The notes under the pieces: generated by a model
Told to the model about the DNA's origin: nothing
The model's input: only the letters and a program-made list of their open reading frames with translations
Database searches by the model: none
Shown here: piece after piece, positions 46,708 to 56,184 of the stretch
Layout of the letters: each line of letters opens with the position of its first letter
Numbering within the stretch: position 1 is the stretch's first letter
Made by a program: the position numbers and the translations under genes
Assembly (NCBI RefSeq): GCF_030547185.1
Contig: NZ_JAUOQR010000002.1
Location: 124,001-188,000 of the forward strand
Length of the DNA: 64,000 nucleotides
Direction of reading: 5' to 3'
From: Neptuniibacter sp. 1_MG-2023
GTDB taxonomy: Bacteria; Pseudomonadota; Gammaproteobacteria; Pseudomonadales; Balneatricaceae

Positions 46708-48090
46708 TTAGTTATAGGCGATGGTTGGTAACCACAGCACCAGTTGAGGCCAGAAAACCAGCACTAATAGGGCAACTAACTGAATACAGATAAACGGAAT
46801 GACACCTTTATAAATATCAGTAATTTTTACATTCGGAGGGCAAACGCCTTTTAAATAGAAGAGGGCGAACCCAACGGGTGGGGTTAAGAAAGATGTTTGC
46901 AAGGCCATGGCAACGAGCATGACAAACCAAACCAGTTCTGGGTTATCTATACCAGGTGCTGATATATCGAGCCCGAGAGCTGATATTACAGGGGCTAATA
47001 AGGGCAGGATGATAAGCGTGATCTCAATCCAGTCCAAAAAGAAGCCAAGCAAAAAGATAACACCAAGAATAAAGAAGATAATCCCATAAGGACCAAAAGG
47101 CAGGCCTGTTAGGAAGGATTCGATCATCTCGTCGCCGCCTAACTCACGAAGTACAAGAGCGAAACAGGTTGCACCGATAAAAATGGCAAAGATATATGCC
47201 GTTGTATTCATTGTGCCGCCAATCACCTCTTTAAGCACAGGAATGCTAAAACGTCGGTTGTATATAGCGAGTAATGTAGCGCCAAATGCACCCACACCGG
47301 AGGCTTCTGTAGGGGTTGCAATACCTGCAAAGATTGAGCCGAGTACTACGACAATTAAAGCTACTGTAGGTAATACATCTTTTAATACATTAAAAATAAT
47401 TGCGGGGGTAACGGGCTTAGCATCATCTGGGACAGGCAGGTCTTCAGGTCTTAACTTACCGCGAATTAAAATGTAGAGGATATAGAACATACCTAGCATC
47501 AGGCCGGGAAACACCGCACCCATAAATAGGTCGCCGACCGACAAACCTAATTGATCAGCCATAATTACCAGCATGATACTTGGTGGAATCAAAATACCTA
47601 ACGTGCCTGCTGATGCAATTGTGCCTAAAGCGAGCGGCATGTTATAGCCTTGCTTTGTCATAGCGGGTAATGACATTACAGCGAGAAGTACTACTGAGGC
47701 CCCAATAATACCGGTAGAGGCGGCTAGAATAATACCGATCGCGGTCACTGTTATAGCTAAACCACCATGTACACGTCCAAATAGCTCCTGCATGGACTTC
47801 ATCAGACGTTCTGCGACACCAGATTTATCCAGCATGATCCCCATAAATATAAACATGGGGAGTGCGACCAATATCCAGTTTTCCATAATGGTCCATAAGC
47901 GATTCACCACCAGTCCAAGGGTGGTGTAATCTAGACCGGTCATAGTATCTAGATTGTTATCTGCAAATTGGCCTAAAAAAGCGAAAGCAATACCTATACC
48001 GCCTAAAACCCAAGCAACAGGTATGCCTGTGAAGAGTAGAGCGATGAAAGATAGGAACATCGCGATAACGAGAATCTCATTCGCATCCAT
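46708..48090 (-). CDS. TRAP transporter large permease (DctM)
   Basis: 460 residues, about twelve membrane segments. GIPVAWVLGGIGIAFAFLG at the start, STGIIGASVVLLAVMSLPAM with a helix-breaking ASTG loop, and LGIFLIPPSIM-like SAGTLGILIPPSIMLV. DctM carries the sodium-coupled transport path. The start overlaps the DctQ stop (TGATG), so translation is coupled. It works with the DctQ and DctP genes just upstream. Confidence 0.95.
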   Translation of the reverse strand: MDANEILVIAMFLSFIALLFTGIPVAWVLGGIGIAFAFLGQFADNNLDTMTGLDYTTLGLVVNRLWTIMENWILVALPMFIFMGIMLDKSGVAERLMKSMQELFGRVHGGLAITVTAIGIILAASTGIIGASVVLLAVMSLPAMTKQGYNMPLALGTIASAGTLGILIPPSIMLVIMADQLGLSVGDLFMGAVFPGLMLGMFYILYILIRGKLRPEDLPVPDDAKPVTPAIIFNVLKDVLPTVALIVVVLGSIFAGIATPTEASGVGAFGATLLAIYNRRFSIPVLKEVIGGTMNTTAYIFAIFIGATCFALVLRELGGDEMIESFLTGLPFGPYGIIFFILGVIFLLGFFLDWIEITLIILPLLAPVISALGLDISAPGIDNPELVWFVMLVAMALQTSFLTPPVGFALFYLKGVCPPNVKITDIYKGVIPFICIQLVALLVLVFWPQLVLWLPTIAYN

Positions 48091-48617
48091 CAGTCGTCAC
48101 CTTTAATTAATAAAGTAATATCTCGAATAAAACGCGAGATAACTGCTAGCCCAAGTAGTCCGAAGCTTAATGGGATGACGCTTTTTATTAACCAACGCCA
48201 GGGTAAGCCTGAAGAAGCTTCTGAGGATTCATTAACACGCCATGCTTCGGCAACAAAATCTAGGCTATGTAGGAAAATGACAATAATGAATGGCATCACA
48301 AGCGTAACAATGCTAACGACTTCGATAATACGTTTTGTGCGAGCACGTAGGCGTGCATAAAAAAGGTCTACGCGAATATGGGAATTTGTTGTTTGGGCAT
48401 AAGATAATCCAAACATTACGCCAATAGAATAGAGATGCCATTGCAGCTCTTCTAAAGCGATTAAGCCGCTAGAAAAACCTTTGCGTAAAGTAACTTGGAG
48501 TATGATGACCAATACTAGAAGGACATAAGTCCAAGCAATGGTTTGACCTATTCGCTGAATGAATTTATCAATTGCATCCGCGAGTGGTACTCGGGGCAGT
48601 GTATCGTTTTCAGTCAC
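48090..48617 (-). CDS. TRAP transporter small permease (DctQ)
   Basis: 175 residues from a GTG at 48617, which has AAGG nine bases upstream; the frame is open to an ATG at 48668 without a ribosome site. Four membrane segments, with the family's EELQWHLYSIGVMFGLSYA and HIRVDLFY patterns. DctQ stabilises DctM and helps dock the binding protein. It overlaps dctM and lies about 200 bases after the binding-protein gene, with a hairpin in that gap. Confidence 0.9.
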   Translation of the reverse strand: MTENDTLPRVPLADAIDKFIQRIGQTIAWTYVLLVLVIILQVTLRKGFSSGLIALEELQWHLYSIGVMFGLSYAQTTNSHIRVDLFYARLRARTKRIIEVVSIVTLVMPFIIVIFLHSLDFVAEAWRVNESSEASSGLPWRWLIKSVIPLSFGLLGLAVISRFIRDITLLIKGDD

Positions 48618-48760
48618 TGAAACGTACCTTTTTTGTTCATCATCAAGTCTATGTCGTATCGTGCACATACAACAGAATTGATTTATTTATAGTTATAAAA
48701 ATATTCTATGGATAGATTAAAGCGCCACACTAGATAGGTTCTTTTCTCTCCAAAGAATAA

Positions 48761-48784
48761 ACAGGGTAGCCCTCGCTACCCTGT
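48761..48784 (-). terminator. Hairpin between DctP and DctQ genes
   Basis: ACAGGGTAGC/GCTACCCTGT, a perfect 10-bp stem with a 4-base loop, followed on the minus strand by a T-rich stretch. Likely a partial terminator that gives excess binding protein. Confidence 0.75.
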
Positions 48785-48821
48785 GCTTCAGAAATCTAGA
48801 CGCTTCCGAAGTTATGTTGCA

Positions 48822-49892
48822 TTACTTAGTTGCACGAGGCAGGAATGCATTCGCTTCCCAAAGGTCATAACCTTTACGGAATGTGCTTAGGTCATCCCAA
48901 ACTTTCTTGAAGAATGGATCTTCAGCCGATTTTTCAGCAGCTACTTCATCCCATGTGGTTTTGAAGGTGCTTAGCATAGTTTCATTCCAGTAACGGATAT
49001 GAACGCCATTTTCTTTCGCTTTTTCCATTACAGGGAACTGCATCGCTTCACCTTCAGCGATAGAGTTAGTGATTGAAGCTTTACAAGTTGTATCCAGCAG
49101 CGCCTGTTGACCTTTGCTCATGCCGTTCCAAGTGTCTTTGTTAATTAACAGCTCGAAAATAGTGGCTTGTTGGTGCCAGCCTGGGAAGTAGTTGTACTTA
49201 ACAATTTTGTGGAAGCCTAAACGCTGATCAATAGCCGGTTGAGAGAACTCAGATGCATCGATTGCACCTTTCTCTAATGCGCCAAAAATCTCACCGCCAG
49301 GCAGCTGAACTGTACCTACCCCTAATTTCTCCATAACGGACGCGCCTAGGCCGAAGAAACGCATATTCAGACCTTTAAGGTCTTCTGGTTTCTCAATAGG
49401 TTTCGCAAACCAGCCTGATGTTTCAGGAGAGATAATTGCACATGGCATTACTTTTACGTTATAGCCTGCAGTGTCATACATCTCTTGGTACAAGGTCATG
49501 CCGTTACCGTAGTACAACCATGCCATATATTCGCCAGCTTCTGGGCCGAAAGGAACTGCGGAGAAAAGTGCAGCGGCTGGAATTTTACCCTGCCAATAAC
49601 CTGCTGTTGCGTAACCTGAGTTCACTTTACCTGAAGATACTGCATCTAAAATCTCTTTAGGACTAACGAGTTTGCTTGGCTCGTAGATTTTCATTCTCAT
49701 GTTGCCATCGCTTACAAGCTTTAGCTGATTAGCAACCCAAACGATGGGTGTTCCCAAAGCAGGTAGGTGAGAGCCGAAAGCGATAGGAGTCTTAAGAAGT
49801 AGTTTATCGGCGGCCTGTACTGGGGCTGATACGCTTGCCACAGCAGCTGTAAGCACAGCAGCGGAGATTAAAGACTTGGCGAACTTTTTCAT
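48822..49892 (-). CDS. TRAP transporter solute-binding protein (DctP family)
   Basis: 356 residues. The signal peptide is MKKFAKSLISAAVLTAAVAS with cleavage near VQA-AD. The mature protein has the family's EDLKGLNMRFFGLG and LPGGEIFGALEKGAIDASEF segments and a YNYFPGWHQQ motif. These resemble the TakP/lactate-binding branch, which binds 2-oxo acids such as pyruvate, or lactate. The ligand call is inference, helped by the PdhR site in its promoter and by the dld gene downstream. It is the first gene of the DctP-DctQ-DctM operon. Confidence 0.93.
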   Translation of the reverse strand: MKKFAKSLISAAVLTAAVASVSAPVQAADKLLLKTPIAFGSHLPALGTPIVWVANQLKLVSDGNMRMKIYEPSKLVSPKEILDAVSSGKVNSGYATAGYWQGKIPAAALFSAVPFGPEAGEYMAWLYYGNGMTLYQEMYDTAGYNVKVMPCAIISPETSGWFAKPIEKPEDLKGLNMRFFGLGASVMEKLGVGTVQLPGGEIFGALEKGAIDASEFSQPAIDQRLGFHKIVKYNYFPGWHQQATIFELLINKDTWNGMSKGQQALLDTTCKASITNSIAEGEAMQFPVMEKAKENGVHIRYWNETMLSTFKTTWDEVAAEKSAEDPFFKKVWDDLSTFRKGYDLWEANAFLPRATK

Positions 49893-49965
49893 GTCACATC
49901 CTCTAGAGATTTATTTTTTTATAGTTAGAGTGTTGTTACCGGCAGTGGTGATTTCCATAGATAGA

Positions 49966-49993
49966 AATATATGCTGCACTGCACTAATCTCAA
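49966..49993 (-). promoter_or_regulatory. Promoter of the DctP-DctQ-DctM operon
   Basis: On the minus strand TTGAGA (49988-49993) and TATATT (49966-49971) are 16 bases apart, five of six matches to each sigma-70 box. The -35 overlaps the PdhR operator by two bases. Confidence 0.65.
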
Positions 49994-50008
49994 TTGGTAT
50001 TACCAATT
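49992..50008. promoter_or_regulatory. PdhR operator in the TRAP promoter
   Basis: AATTGGTATTACCAATT is a perfect 17-bp palindrome carrying the PdhR half-sites ATTGGT and ACCAAT spaced by three bases. It overlaps the -35 of the TRAP promoter, so a bound repressor would block RNA polymerase. The link to PdhR rests on the known E. coli consensus and on pdhR lying next to it. Confidence 0.82.
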
Positions 50009-50207
50009 TACCATAAGAGACTTCCTACTGTATTTTTTTTGAGCAGCGTCTGTCAATCTATTTTTTGGTTTTAGTAACCATAGTCTAGATTTAATAAAGA
50101 GTATTAATTGTTTGCAACTATTGTAATCCGGTGCATATTTATACTACTTTGGAATGGATTTAAGAATAAAAAAACAACAGGACTTGTTTTGCTCCATTGG
50201 AATAATC

Positions 50208-50233
50208 TAGTATTGGTATTGGTCATACCAATA
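50208..50233 (+). promoter_or_regulatory. PdhR operator and promoter of pdhR
   Basis: TATTGGTCATACCAATA (50217-50233) is a palindrome with a CAT centre, the reverse complement of the E. coli PdhR consensus ATTGGTATGACCAAT at its core. It lies 17 bases before the pdhR start codon. TTGTTT (50184-50189) and TAGTAT (50208-50213) may be the promoter, so the operator would sit at the transcription start and give autoregulation. Confidence 0.8.
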
Positions 50234-50250
50234 TTATTTGAGTGAAAAAT

Positions 50251-51018
50251 ATGAGTTACAGTCGGGTTAAACAGCCTAAGATTTCAGATGTGATAATGGG
50301 GCAAATGGAGACTATGATTCTGGAAGGGATTCTGAAACCTGGACAGAAATTACCTCCTGAAAGAGAGCTGGCAAAGCAGTTTGAAGTATCACGTCCTTCT
50401 CTGCGGGAAGCGGTGCAAAAATTAGCAGCTAAGGGGCTTTTGATTAGTCGTCAGGGGGGAGGGACCTATGTATCTGAAGATTTAGGTGGATCTTTTTCCG
50501 ATCCTCTACTAGAACTATTTAGGACCCATCCCGAAGCTCAGTATGATCTTTTAGAGTTTCGTCATGCATTGGAAGGGGTTGCTGCTTACTATGCTGCGCT
50601 TAGGAGTACGCCAGCAGATAAAGAGGCTATTTTGAAGGCCTATGCTGATCTGCAGCATTATCACGACAGTAAAGAGATACAGAAAGAGGTGTATGCAGAT
50701 GTCGACTTTCACTTAGTTATAGCGGCCTCGACGCACAATATGGTTTTGCTGCACATGATGCGAGCTCTCTTTAGTCTGCTTCGTGAGCATATTTGGGATA
50801 ACTTAAAGAATATTTATCCGCGCTCAGAATATAGAGAAAAGATACATGATCAGCATAAGGTTCTCATGGATGCTATTTTGGATGGTGATCCAGAGAAAGC
50901 ACGCCAAGCAGCTCATCATCATTTAGCTTATGTTGAAGACGCCTTGCTTGAAGGGGAACGTGAAAATACACGTTTAGAGAGAGCGTTGCGGCGAGCGAAT
51001 ATTAGCACAGGCTTATAA
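50251..51018 (+). CDS. pdhR: Pyruvate dehydrogenase complex repressor PdhR
   Basis: 255 residues from the ATG beginning MSYSRVKQPKISDVI, which aligns with E. coli PdhR; a GTG nine bases earlier is less likely. A GntR winged helix (LPPERELAKQFEVSRPSLRE, LISRQGGGTYV) is followed by an FCD ligand domain with QYDLLEFRHALEGVAAYYAALRS in pieces and a metal/ligand pocket in VDFHLVIAASTHN and HHHLAYVEDALL. E. coli PdhR is inactivated by pyruvate and represses its own operon and respiratory genes. Next to aceE-aceF, the standard context; LldR is the closest alternative, and the detailed resemblance is to PdhR. Confidence 0.95.
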   Translation: MSYSRVKQPKISDVIMGQMETMILEGILKPGQKLPPERELAKQFEVSRPSLREAVQKLAAKGLLISRQGGGTYVSEDLGGSFSDPLLELFRTHPEAQYDLLEFRHALEGVAAYYAALRSTPADKEAILKAYADLQHYHDSKEIQKEVYADVDFHLVIAASTHNMVLLHMMRALFSLLREHIWDNLKNIYPRSEYREKIHDQHKVLMDAILDGDPEKARQAAHHHLAYVEDALLEGERENTRLERALRRANISTGL

Positions 51019-51269
51019 TTGTACTAAAATTACAAAGTCTTTTGACTTGGGTCGTCTTTTTTACTACTTAAGCAGTAAAAGTTCTCGATAACTAGATTCT
51101 CTATTAATATTTATGTAGTATTACTACAAGATAATTACTATAAGGCTTGTCCTGTGGTCTTTTTGTGCTTTCAAAGGTAAGCGAGGCAGCAGGCAAAAAG
51201 CTATAACAACAAAAGGGATCACTTAGATCCCTTGTGTACGTTGCGTTAACTTAGAGTGGAGAGGTCAAA
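51019..51269 (+). promoter_or_regulatory. aceE leader with hairpin
   Basis: AAGGGATC/GATCCCTT (51213-51233, loop ACTTA) lies 36 bases before the aceE GTG start and lacks a T tract. No ATTGGT-ACCAAT palindrome is present in this gap. It may hold an independent aceE promoter or a structured leader. Confidence 0.4.
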
Positions 51270-53927
51270 GTGCAAGACATTATTGATGACGTTGATCCAA
51301 TTGAAACACAAGAATGGTTGGATGCGCTTGAATCTGTTGCCAAGAATGATGGTGATGATCGCGCAAAATATATTTTAAGAAAGTTAGGTGAAAAAGCGAA
51401 TGACATAGGTGTTGATTCCTCCTGTGTGTTGACAACGCCTTACCGCAATACAATTTCGGTGAAAGATGAGGCACGTATGCCTGGCGATCTATTTATGGAA
51501 CGCCGCATCCGCTCATTTATCCGTTGGAACGCAATGGCAATGGTTATGCGTGCTAACGATAATGATGATGGCCTAGGTGGTCATATCTCCTCTTTCTCCT
51601 CCTCTGCAACACTTTACGATATCGGTTTTAACTATTTTTTCCGTGGAAATGAAGGTCAGGAATCTGACATGGTCTTTTTCCAGGGACATATCTCTCCCGG
51701 TATCTACTCACGTGCTTATTTAGAAGGGCGCCTATCTGAAGAGCAGATGGATAACTACCGTCGTGAAGTTGATGGTCATGGTCTTCCTTCTTACCCTCAT
51801 CCGTGGTTAATGCCTGATTTTTGGCAGTTCCCAACGGTATCTATGGGTCTAGGTCCAATTCAAGCAATCTATCAAGCACATGTTATGCGCTACCTATCGG
51901 CACGTGATCTAATTGATCGCGGCGATCGAAAAGTATGGGCGTTCTTGGGTGATGGCGAGTGTGACGAGCCAGAATCTCTTGGTGCTATCTCTCTTGCAGG
52001 TCGTGAAGGCTTAGAAAATCTTATTTTTGTTGTGAACTGTAACTTGCAGCGCCTTGATGGGCCTGTACGTGGTAACGGTAAGATTGTTCAAGAGCTTGAA
52101 GGTATCTTCCACGGCGCAGGCTGGAATGTTATTAAGTGTCTTTGGGGTCGTCATTGGGACGCTCTTTTTGAGAAAGATACAAAAGGCTTATTACAGAAAC
52201 GTTTTGATGAAGTATGCGACGGTGAGTTGCAAAACTACAAAGCGAACGGCGGTGCTTACACACGTGAACACTTCTTTGGTAAATACCCAGAGCTTCTTGA
52301 GTTAGTCGCAGATCTTTCTGATGACGATATCATGAACCTGAACCGTGGTGGTCATGACCCTTATAAAGTTTTCGCTGCTTACAATGAAGCGGTCAATCAC
52401 AAAGGTCAGCCAACGGTTATTCTTGCGCAGACTGTAAAAGGTTACGGCACAGGTAAATCAGGCGAAGCGAAAAACGATACCCACTCCATGAAGAAAGTGG
52501 CTATCGATGATCTAAAAGATTTCCGAGATCGTTTTAATATTCCTTTGTCAGATGAGCAGTTGAAGGACGTACCTTATTACCGTCCAGCACCTGATTCACC
52601 TGAAATGAAATACATGTTCGAGCGTCGTGAAAGCTTAGGTGGTTTCTATCCTGTACGTCGTACTGAATTTGAAAAACTAGAAACGCCGCCACTATCTGAC
52701 TTTGAAGGTCAGCTAAAAGATAGCGGTAAGCGTACAGCTTCCACCCAAATGGTTCTTAACCGTGTAATGAGTACACTGGTTAAAGACAAAAAAATGGGTG
52801 AGCGTGTTGTACCTATTGTGCCTGATGAAGCGCGTACATTTGGTATGGAAGGTATGTTCCGTCAGTTAGGTATCTATACCTCTGCTGGACAACGTTATGT
52901 GCCACATGACTCTGATCAGATCATGTTTTATAAAGAATCTAAAACAGGTCAGATCTTAGAAGAAGGTATCAATGAGGCGGGTGCTATGTCTGCGTGGATG
53001 GCTGCGGCTACCTCTTACGCAAACAATAACTGCACAATGGTTCCGTTCTATATCTACTACTCTATGTTTGGTTTCCAGCGTGTTATGGACTTAGCATGGG
53101 CAGCGGGCGATATGCAGGCACGTGGCTTCTTGATCGGTGCTACTTCTGGCCGTACAACGCTAAATGGTGAAGGTCTACAGCATCAGGATGGTCACAGCCA
53201 CCTAATGGCACAGATGATTCCAAACTGTAAATCTTACGATCCTACATACGGCTATGAACTGGCTGTTATTGTTCAGGATGGTATGCGTCGCATGTATCAG
53301 GAACAGGAAAACCGTTTCTACTACATCACGACTATGAACGAAAACTACCACCACCCAGCGATGCCACAAGGTGCTGAAGAAGGCATTATCAAAGGTATGT
53401 ATCTTCTTAAAGAAGGTAAAGACGCAGATAAGCGCGTTCAGCTAATGGGTTGTGGCACGATCTTACGTGAAGTTGAAGCTGCGGCGGATATTCTGCGTGA
53501 TGAATATGGTATCGAATCTGATGTCTGGAGCACTACGTCCATTAATGAGTTGCGTCGCGAAGCGATGTCAGTCGCTCGTTGGAATATGCTAAATCCAGAA
53601 TCTGAGCCTCAGAAAGCTTATGTAACTCAGTGTATTGAAAGCCGTGGTGAAGGTCCGGTTATCGCATCGACTGACTACATGCGTACTTATGCTGATCAGT
53701 TGCGTGAATATATTCCTCGTAACTTTAAAGTTCTAGGTACGGATGGTTTCGGCCGCTCTGATACGCGTACTAAACTACGTGAATTCTTTGAAGTTAACCG
53801 CTACTACGTTGTTGTTGCGGCGCTGAAAGCGCTTCAAGAAGAGGGCAAGGTTGAAGGCGCTGAAGTCGCTAAAGCCATGCAGAAGTTCAACATTAACCCG
53901 GCTAAACCGGCACCGTGGACTGTTTAA
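51270..53927 (+). CDS. aceE: Pyruvate dehydrogenase E1 component
   Basis: 885 residues, the homodimeric E1 type. The thiamine diphosphate motif is AFLGDGECDEPESLG followed by FVVNCNLQRLDGPVRGNGK. The conserved HxH region (DGHGLPSYPHPWLMP) and the Glu/His-rich TTLNGEGLQHQDGHSH loop are present. It decarboxylates pyruvate and transfers acetyl groups to AceF. GTG start with GGAGAGG upstream. Confidence 0.98.
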   Translation: MQDIIDDVDPIETQEWLDALESVAKNDGDDRAKYILRKLGEKANDIGVDSSCVLTTPYRNTISVKDEARMPGDLFMERRIRSFIRWNAMAMVMRANDNDDGLGGHISSFSSSATLYDIGFNYFFRGNEGQESDMVFFQGHISPGIYSRAYLEGRLSEEQMDNYRREVDGHGLPSYPHPWLMPDFWQFPTVSMGLGPIQAIYQAHVMRYLSARDLIDRGDRKVWAFLGDGECDEPESLGAISLAGREGLENLIFVVNCNLQRLDGPVRGNGKIVQELEGIFHGAGWNVIKCLWGRHWDALFEKDTKGLLQKRFDEVCDGELQNYKANGGAYTREHFFGKYPELLELVADLSDDDIMNLNRGGHDPYKVFAAYNEAVNHKGQPTVILAQTVKGYGTGKSGEAKNDTHSMKKVAIDDLKDFRDRFNIPLSDEQLKDVPYYRPAPDSPEMKYMFERRESLGGFYPVRRTEFEKLETPPLSDFEGQLKDSGKRTASTQMVLNRVMSTLVKDKKMGERVVPIVPDEARTFGMEGMFRQLGIYTSAGQRYVPHDSDQIMFYKESKTGQILEEGINEAGAMSAWMAAATSYANNNCTMVPFYIYYSMFGFQRVMDLAWAAGDMQARGFLIGATSGRTTLNGEGLQHQDGHSHLMAQMIPNCKSYDPTYGYELAVIVQDGMRRMYQEQENRFYYITTMNENYHHPAMPQGAEEGIIKGMYLLKEGKDADKRVQLMGCGTILREVEAAADILRDEYGIESDVWSTTSINELRREAMSVARWNMLNPESEPQKAYVTQCIESRGEGPVIASTDYMRTYADQLREYIPRNFKVLGTDGFGRSDTRTKLREFFEVNRYYVVVAALKALQEEGKVEGAEVAKAMQKFNINPAKPAPWTV

Positions 53928-53970
53928 GTCTACGTTGAACTTCTAACGGCTTAGAACTGGAGGATTTATC

Positions 53971-55923
53971 GTGAGTATTATCACAATTACAGTTCCTGAC
54001 TTATCAGGCTCAACTGATGTTGATGTAGTCGAAGTGCTAGTTAGCGCTGGTGACACTATTAGCGAAGGCGACAGCTTGATTGTTCTGGAAACAGACAAAG
54101 CGTCAATGGAAGTACCCTCTACCCATAGTGGTACCGTGGTTTCCGTAAAAATTAATGTTGATGATCAGGTTAATGAAGGTGATGTCCTTCTTGATCTGGA
54201 TACAGGTGCATCTGCGGAAGCAGCGCCTGTTGAAGTTGCTGAAGCGCCAGCGCCTGTTGAGTCAGCTCCGGCACCTGTCAGTCAGCCTGCGGCTGCAACA
54301 GCGAGTGTGGTTGAAGGGATCTTAATCCCTGACCTATCAGGTGCAACGGATGTAGATGTTGTCGAAGTCTTAGTTAAAGATGGAGACAGTGTTGAAGAAG
54401 GCGATAGCCTGCTCGTACTAGAAACCGATAAAGCATCTATGGAAGTGCCAGCCCCTAAAGCCGGTGTTGTTGTTTCCATGAAGATCAAAGAAGGTGATAC
54501 GGTTAACGAAGGCGATCTTTTGGCTGATCTAAGTGTAGGAGGCCAGCCTCAAGCTGAGGCGCCTCAGGCAGAAACGTCTCAGGCCGCAGTTGCGCCTGCT
54601 CCGCAAGCAGCCCTTGCTCCTGTAGCAGGTGGCAAAGAGAATGTACTGGTTCCTGATCTATCCGGCGCTACTGATGTAGATGTTGTTGAAGTCCTTGTTA
54701 AGGATGGTGACACCGTCGCAGAAGGTGACAGCCTTATCGTATTAGAAACCGATAAAGCATCAATGGAAGTACCTGCACCTAAAGGCGGTGTTGTTATCTC
54801 CATGAAGATCAAAGATGGCGATACGGTTAATGAAGGCGATTTGCTACTTGAATTAGAAGTTGCAGGTTCTGCTGCTCCGGCACCCGCCGCTGCATCAGCA
54901 CCAACGGCTTCTGCGTCAGCGCCAGCGGCCTCTGCTCCAGCAAAAGCGGCTCCGGCTCCAGCATCGACGACTAATCTAAATACCGCTGAATTAGAGAAGA
55001 AAAACAAATCTGTACATGCAGGTCCATCGGTGCGTGCAATCGCCCGTGAATTTGGTGTAGAGCTGTCTTTAGTTTCAGGTACAGGACGTCGCGGTCGTGT
55101 CTTAAAAGAAGATGTCCAAGCTTATGTTAAGAGCGCGCTGAAACAGTTAGCTGAAAAACCGAAAGGTGGTGCAGTTACAGGTGGTTCAGGTATTCCTGCA
55201 ATCCCTGAAATTGATTTCAGTAAGTTTGGTGAAGTTGAAGTAGAGAAGCTTAGCAAAATAGCTAAGATCACTCGCGACAACATGAGCCGCTGCTGGTTGA
55301 ATATCCCGCATGTTACACAGTTCGACAAAGCGGATATCACTGACCTAGAAGCGTTCCGTAAAGAGATGAAGGATGAAGCGGCTAAATCAGGTGTGCGTTT
55401 AACGCCACTGCCGTTCATGCTAAAAGCGATCGCTATGGCGCTTAAAGCCCATCCTAAGTTCAACGCATCACTACATGCTGACGGCGAACATATTGTTTAT
55501 AAAAAATATGTAAACATCGGTATGGCAGTGGATACACCAAATGGTTTGATGGTTCCAGTGATTAAAGATGCAGATAAGAAGAGCATCTACGAACTATCAA
55601 CTGAAGCGATTGAGCTAGCAGGTAAAGCTAAAGATCGTAAGCTAAAACCCGCAGAGATGCAGGGTGCATGCTTCACTATCTCAAGCTTAGGTGGCATTGG
55701 TGGTACAGGCTTTACACCAATTGTTAACGCGCCTGAAGTAGCGATATTGGGTGTTTCTAAAGCGGATATCGAACCCCGTTGGAACGGTAAAGAGTTTGAA
55801 CCACGTAAGATGCTGCCATTGTGCTTATCTTACGATCACCGTGCAATCAACGGCGGCGATGCAGGTAAATTCCTTACTTACCTAAACAGCTTACTTAGCG
55901 ACATTCGTCGACTGGTTTTATAA
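53971..55923 (+). CDS. aceF: Pyruvate dehydrogenase E2, dihydrolipoyl acetyltransferase, three lipoyl domains
   Basis: 650 residues. Three lipoyl domains have the [10 protein letters not shown] loop with lipoyl lysines at 43, 154 and 262, joined by Ala-Pro linkers. A peripheral-subunit-binding domain follows (about 345-385, [20 protein letters not shown]) and then the catalytic core (about 415-650). The active site reads [10 protein letters not shown]; Asn in place of the more common Asp is also found in Azotobacter and Pseudomonas E2p. GTG start, 43 bases after aceE. The usual lpd gene does not follow, so E3 must be encoded elsewhere. Confidence 0.97.
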   Translation: MSIITITVPDLSGSTDVDVVEVLVSAGDTISEGDSLIVLETDKASMEVPSTHSGTVVSVKINVDDQVNEGDVLLDLDTGASAEAAPVEVAEAPAPVESAPAPVSQPAAATASVVEGILIPDLSGATDVDVVEVLVKDGDSVEEGDSLLVLETDKASMEVPAPKAGVVVSMKIKEGDTVNEGDLLADLSVGGQPQAEAPQAETSQAAVAPAPQAALAPVAGGKENVLVPDLSGATDVDVVEVLVKDGDTVAEGDSLIVLETDKASMEVPAPKGGVVISMKIKDGDTVNEGDLLLELEVAGSAAPAPAAASAPTASASAPAASAPAKAAPAPASTTNLNTAELEKKNKSVHAGPSVRAIAREFGVELSLVSGTGRRGRVLKEDVQAYVKSALKQLAEKPKGGAVTGGSGIPAIPEIDFSKFGEVEVEKLSKIAKITRDNMSRCWLNIPHVTQFDKADITDLEAFRKEMKDEAAKSGVRLTPLPFMLKAIAMALKAHPKFNASLHADGEHIVYKKYVNIGMAVDTPNGLMVPVIKDADKKSIYELSTEAIELAGKAKDRKLKPAEMQGACFTISSLGGIGGTGFTPIVNAPEVAILGVSKADIEPRWNGKEFEPRKMLPLCLSYDHRAINGGDAGKFLTYLNSLLSDIRRLVL

Positions 55924-55960
55924 TCAGCGACTAAATCAATTTACCAATCCCTTGGCTCAA

Positions 55961-55984
55961 CGCCTCTTCGGAGGCGCTTTTTTT
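55961..55984 (+). terminator. First terminator after aceF
   Basis: CGCCTC/GAGGCG with a TTCG tetraloop, followed by C and seven T. Confidence 0.95.
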
Positions 55985-56001
55985 CAAGGGGGTAGATACC
56001 G

Positions 56002-56037
56002 AACGGCGATTCTGTGCAGGAAGTCGCCGTTTTTTTT
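56002..56037 (+). terminator. Second, tandem terminator after aceF
   Basis: AACGGCGA/TCGCCGTT, an 8-bp stem with a 14-base loop, followed by a long T run. Confidence 0.88.
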
Positions 56038-56063
56038 ATGCCTATAAAGCACCCCCCCCTCCC

Positions 56064-56184
56064 TGTAGGAGCTCACCCCGTGAGCGAAGAATTACGCGCG
56101 GAACCCAGAGCGAATGAATTTACGCTCCGATCCCCAATTCAAACCCAAATCCCAACCCCTTCGGCCAGAGGCTGGCCTCCTACA
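56064..56184. repeat. REPIN: two REP sequences facing each other, upstream of the RAYT gene
   Basis: It begins TGTAGGAG with hairpin GCTCAC/GTGAGC (56071-56085). It ends with hairpin GGCCAG/CTGGCC (56163-56177) and CTCCTACA (56177-56184), the inverse of the beginning. The inner part repeats GAATTACGC-like words. This is the form of REP doublets mobilised by RAYT enzymes. Confidence 0.82.

Noticed and set aside
55820-55860. Asn in the AceF motif HRAING as a possible loss of activity
   Set aside because: Asn at this position is normal in Azotobacter and Pseudomonas E2p enzymes.
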